This document shows positions 3,513 to 6,485 of a DNA stretch of 6,485 nt, in pieces. This DNA comes from Actinomycetota bacterium. Its GTDB lineage: Bacteria > Actinomycetota > Thermoleophilia > Solirubrobacterales > Solirubrobacteraceae. Location of the stretch: the NCBI GenBank assembly GCA_019348575.1, contig JAHWJE010000098.1:1-6485 (forward strand), given 5' to 3'. Made by a program: the position numbers and the translations under genes. Every line of letters starts with the position of its first letter. Within the stretch, counting starts at the first letter, position 1. The notes below the pieces were generated by a model. That model did no database searches and had not been told where the DNA came from. It was given only the letters and a program-made list of their open reading frames with translations.

Positions 3513-6169
3513 TGATCACGTCGACCGACGAGATCCGCGAGACGTTCCTGCGGTTCTTCGAGGAGCGCGACCACCGGCGCCTGCCGTCGGCGTCGCTCGT
3601 GCCGTCGGCCTACGACCCGTCCGTGCTGCTCACGACGGCGGGGATGCATCCGCTCGTGCCGTACTTCCGCGGCGAGGAGAAGCCGCCGCACCCGCGCCTG
3701 ACGACGGTCCAGAAGTGCTTTCGCACGACCGACATCGACAACGTCGGCAACACCGCGCGCCATCTGACCTTCTTCGAGATGCTGGGGAACTTCTCGATCG
3801 GCGACTACTTCAAGCAGGAGGCCGTCGAGTGGGCCTGGGAGCTGTCGCTCGACGGGTTCGGCTTCGATCCCGACGACATCTGGATCTCCGTCTTCGAGGG
3901 CGACGAGGAGCTCGGCCTGGGGCCCGACGAGGAGGCGATCGAGGCCTGGCTGTCGGTCGGCGTGCCGCGCGAGCGGATCGTCCTGCTCCCCCGCTCGGAG
4001 AACTTCTGGCAGGCCGGCGACAGCGGGCCCTGCGGGCCGTGCAGCGAGCTGTACCTCGACCGCGGGCTGGACTTCGGCAGCGCCGACGACCGGCCGGGCG
4101 GCGAGAACGAGCGCTTCCTGGAGTACTGGAACCTCGTCTTCACGCAGTACGACCTGGGCCGGGACGACGCCGGGCGCCCGACGCTCGCGCCGCTGCCGGC
4201 GAGCAACATCGACACCGGCCTCGGCCTGGAGCGCATGGCGGTCATCCAGCAGGGCGTGCAGACGGTCTTCGAGACCGACACGTTCGCGCCGCTGATGGCG
4301 CTCGGCCGGGAGCTGGCGTCGCGCGATCCCGACGAGCGCGCGCTGCGGATCCTCGCCGACCACTCGCGCGCGATGACGTTCCTGATCGCCGACGGCGTCG
4401 TGCCCTCCAACGAGGACCGCGGCTACATCCTGCGGCGGATCATGCGCCGCGCGATCCAGCAGGGCAACCGGATCGGCATGCAGCCGGGCTTTCTGCCGCG
4501 CTTCGCCGAGCGGGTCGTCGAGATCATGGGCAACGCCTATCCCGAGCTCGAGCGCGAGCGCGAGCCGATCATGCGCTGGGTGCGCTCCGAGGAGGAGGGC
4601 TTCGGCCGCACGCTGGAGCAGGGCACGAAGCTGCTCGAGGAGGTCATCGAGCGCTCGCGTCGTAGCTCGCGCCCGGGCATCCCCGCGATCGACGCCTTCA
4701 AGCTGCACGACACCTATGGCTTTCCGTTCGAGGTGACGCGCGAGCTCGCGCTCGAGCAGGGCCTGGAGGTCGACACGACCGGCTTCGACGCGCTCATGGA
4801 GGAGCAGCGCGCCCGCGCCCGCGCGGGCAGCCGGGCGGAGGCGACGTCCGCGGGCGGCGTCCGCGAGCAGGCGCGGGCGCTGTCGCGCGAAGCGGGCTTC
4901 GAGACGGACTTCACGGGCTACGAGACGCTCGAGCAGCGCACGACGATCGGCGCGGTAACGGGTGCCGGAGGGCGCGAGCGCCTGCTCGTCAAGCTCGCAG
5001 AGTCGCCGTTCTATGCGACCGGCGGCGGCCAGGTCGCCGACAGCGGGACGATCGAGTGCGAGGCCGGCGACTGCGCGACGCGCGTCGTCGACGTCGTGCG
5101 CGTCGGCGACGACCAGGCCGTCGTCGTCGAGCTGCAGCGCGGCGAGTTGCACCCCGGCGAGCGCGTCGTCGCGCGCGTGGACCGCGCCGCGCGGATGGCG
5201 ACCGCCGCCAACCACACCGCGACGCACCTCCTGCATGCCGCGCTGCGCGAGCGCCTCGGCACGCACGTGCGCCAGGCGGGCTCCTACGTCGGGCCCGACA
5301 AGCTGCGCTTCGACTTCTCCCACGGCGAGCGCATCTCGCCCGAGGACCTGCAGGCGATCGAGGATCGCGTGAACGAATGGGTTCTGCGCAACGACGAGGT
5401 GCGGCCGATCACGACGACGCTCGACGAGGCGCGCGCGCTCGGCGCGATGGCGCTCTTCGGCGAGAAGTACGGCGACGTCGTGCGGGTCGTGCAGATCGGC
5501 GACGGCCACTACTCGCGCGAGCTGTGCGGCGGCACGCACGTGCGCTCGACCGCCGAGATCGGCGTCTTCAAGCTGCTCGGGGAGAGCTCGAGCGCCGCCA
5601 ACGTGCGCCGCATCGAGGCGATCACCGGTGCCGCGGCGGTCGCCGAGCTGCGTGCCGCCGACGCCAGGGCGCGCGAGGCCGCAGCGCTGCTGAAGACCGA
5701 CGTCGAGCGCCTTCCGGCCGCGGTCTCGGAGCTGCGCGAGCGCGCCAGGCAGGCGGCGAAGGCGGCGTCGGCCAACGGCGCCGCGACGGCGGTCGACGCC
5801 GATGCGCTGGCGGCCGGCGCGACGCAGGTCGCCGGTGCCGACGTCGTCGCGCAGATCGTCGCCGGCGCGGGCGGCGCGAAGGAGCTCATGGACGTCGCCG
5901 ACCGCGTCAAGGGCAAGCTGGGGAAGGAGTCGGTGACCGTGCTCGGCGCGGCCGTCGACGGGCGCGTGCACCTCGTCGCCGCGGTCACGCCGGCGCTCGT
6001 GACGCGCGGCGTCAAGGCCGGCGCGGTCGTCAAGGCGGCCGCCGCCGCCGCCGGCGGAGGGGGCGGGGGACGCGACACGATGGCCCAGGCCGGCGGTCGC
6101 GATCCTGACAAGCTGCCCGAGGCGATCGCCGCCGCGCGCGCGGCGATCGAGGCGGCGCTCGACCACTAG
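3512..6169 (+). CDS. alaS: Alanine-tRNA ligase
   Basis: This cytosolic class II synthetase charges tRNA-Ala and clears mis-made Ser- and Gly-tRNA-Ala. The product is 885 residues, normal for the family. The catalytic core (about 1-240) shows SLVPSAYDPSVLLTTAGMHP (28-47, motif 1 region), FRTTDIDNVGN...HLTFFEMLGNFSIGDYFK (70-101, motif 2) and GLGLERM (236-242, motif 3). The tRNA-recognition part has N300 (PSNEDRGYILRR) and D400 (LHDTYGFPFE), which match the residues known to read the G3:U70 pair. The editing domain carries the zinc set H568, H572 (HTATH) and C672, H676 (CGGTH). The C-Ala domain ends with the glycine-rich GGGGGGRDTMAQAGG (848-862). The ATG at 3512 overlaps the upstream stop as TGATG; in-frame ATG 3491 and GTG 3509 lie inside the upstream ORF, lack a Shine-Dalgarno and would add unusual residues. 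Translation is probably coupled on both sides. Confidence 0.98.
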   Translation: MITSTDEIRETFLRFFEERDHRRLPSASLVPSAYDPSVLLTTAGMHPLVPYFRGEEKPPHPRLTTVQKCFRTTDIDNVGNTARHLTFFEMLGNFSIGDYFKQEAVEWAWELSLDGFGFDPDDIWISVFEGDEELGLGPDEEAIEAWLSVGVPRERIVLLPRSENFWQAGDSGPCGPCSELYLDRGLDFGSADDRPGGENERFLEYWNLVFTQYDLGRDDAGRPTLAPLPASNIDTGLGLERMAVIQQGVQTVFETDTFAPLMALGRELASRDPDERALRILADHSRAMTFLIADGVVPSNEDRGYILRRIMRRAIQQGNRIGMQPGFLPRFAERVVEIMGNAYPELEREREPIMRWVRSEEEGFGRTLEQGTKLLEEVIERSRRSSRPGIPAIDAFKLHDTYGFPFEVTRELALEQGLEVDTTGFDALMEEQRARARAGSRAEATSAGGVREQARALSREAGFETDFTGYETLEQRTTIGAVTGAGGRERLLVKLAESPFYATGGGQVADSGTIECEAGDCATRVVDVVRVGDDQAVVVELQRGELHPGERVVARVDRAARMATAANHTATHLLHAALRERLGTHVRQAGSYVGPDKLRFDFSHGERISPEDLQAIEDRVNEWVLRNDEVRPITTTLDEARALGAMALFGEKYGDVVRVVQIGDGHYSRELCGGTHVRSTAEIGVFKLLGESSSAANVRRIEAITGAAAVAELRAADARAREAAALLKTDVERLPAAVSELRERARQAAKAASANGAATAVDADALAAGATQVAGADVVAQIVAGAGGAKELMDVADRVKGKLGKESVTVLGAAVDGRVHLVAAVTPALVTRGVKAGAVVKAAAAAAGGGGGGRDTMAQAGGRDPDKLPEAIAAARAAIEAALDH

Positions 6170-6485
6170 ATGTCGCTCGAGCCGGCGGCGCGGGTTCTCG
6201 CCCTCGACTACGGGATCGCCTGCTGCGGCTGCGCGGTGAGCGACCCGACCGGCGTTCTCGCGACGCCGATCGAGCCGGTGCTGCGACCGGCGACGCGCAA
6301 GGGTCTCGCGCGCGTCGTGGACCTCGTGCGCGAGCGCGAGGTCGGCCGCATCGTGGTTGGCCTGCCGCTGTCGCTGTCGGGCGCCGACTCCGCGCAGACG
6401 CGGGAGACGCGCGCATGGGCGGCGCGCCTCGCCGAGCGCGTCGACGTGCCGGTCGAGCTCTACGACGAGCGCTTCACGACGCTGC
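6170..6485 (+). CDS. ruvX: Putative Holliday junction resolvase / pre-16S rRNA nuclease, YqgF family (cut by window edge)
   Basis: RuvX/YqgF is an RNase H-fold nuclease implicated in 16S rRNA 5'-end maturation and, by fold, in Holliday junction resolution. The first 105 codons are present. RVLALDYG (8-15) contains the first catalytic aspartate D13, followed by AVSDPTGVLATPIEPV (22-37), the conserved IVVGLPLSLSG strand-loop and YDERFTT near the edge, which includes the second acidic residue E100. The last catalytic aspartate would lie beyond the window. The ATG directly follows the alaS stop with no gap and no clear Shine-Dalgarno, so translation probably depends on alaS. The alaS-ruvX order is common in bacteria. 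The loop after D13 reads GIACCGCA, where the family usually has Gxx(R/S)xGVA; the cysteines are unusual but the catalytic acids in view are intact. Confidence 0.93.
   Translation, partial: MSLEPAARVLALDYGIACCGCAVSDPTGVLATPIEPVLRPATRKGLARVVDLVREREVGRIVVGLPLSLSGADSAQTRETRAWAARLAERVDVPVELYDERFTTL

Noticed and set aside
6032..6069. GCC/GGC-rich tract in alaS as a possible slippage frameshift site
   Set aside because: It encodes the usual Ala- and Gly-rich segment before MAQAGG in the AlaS C-terminal domain, and the frame is intact on both sides.
3371..6166. Minus-strand ORF of 931 codons opposite alaS
   Set aside because: It is antisense to a gene with complete AlaS motifs; the product is Arg/Leu/Asp-rich with no recognisable domain.

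Overview
The window is very GC-rich (most codons end in G or C) and carries housekeeping genes in actinobacterial style. The gene families, the sigma-factor type and the alaS-ruvX order suggest a high-GC actinobacterium, most plausibly of the Thermoleophilia/Solirubrobacterales kind. That placement is an inference from family resemblance, not a search result.

Left block, minus strand (1-2548). From right to left it holds a small heat-shock protein gene of the Hsp20 family (2048-2548), followed by a hairpin terminator. Next is a roughly 450-base stretch with no confident gene (1601-2047). Then comes a small exported protein of unknown function (1073-1600), with a strong terminator hairpin at 992-1019. 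Last is an amino-acid biosynthesis pair: hisIE (329-925) overlaps the start of trpE, which runs off the left edge. Both enzymes handle phosphoribosyl or chorismate-derived intermediates, and the 17-base overlap suggests coupled translation.

Right block, plus strand (2727-6485). An ORF at 2727-3512 is followed by alaS (3512-6169, starting inside a TGATG overlap) and ruvX (from 6170, no gap, running off the right edge). This looks like one tightly packed operon, divergent from hsp20 across a 178-base intergenic region.

The most notable feature is the first ORF of the right block. Its first ~195 residues are a sigma-70 factor (region 2 and the start of region 3). Its last ~65 residues are the C-terminal tail of the tRNA 2-thiouridylase MnmA. 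It lacks sigma region 4 and all MnmA catalytic parts. Because mnmA is commonly found just before alaS and ruvX in related bacteria (from memory), the simplest reading is an in-frame deletion that joined a sigma gene to the 3' end of mnmA. A new functional fusion or an assembly error are the alternatives.

Secondary points of interest are a possible RNA thermometer in the hsp20 leader, a possible decayed or frameshifted small gene at 1735-2005, a short tandem repeat after the exported-protein gene, and an unusual cysteine-rich active-site loop in RuvX. I see no CRISPR array, insertion sequence, tRNA or rRNA.
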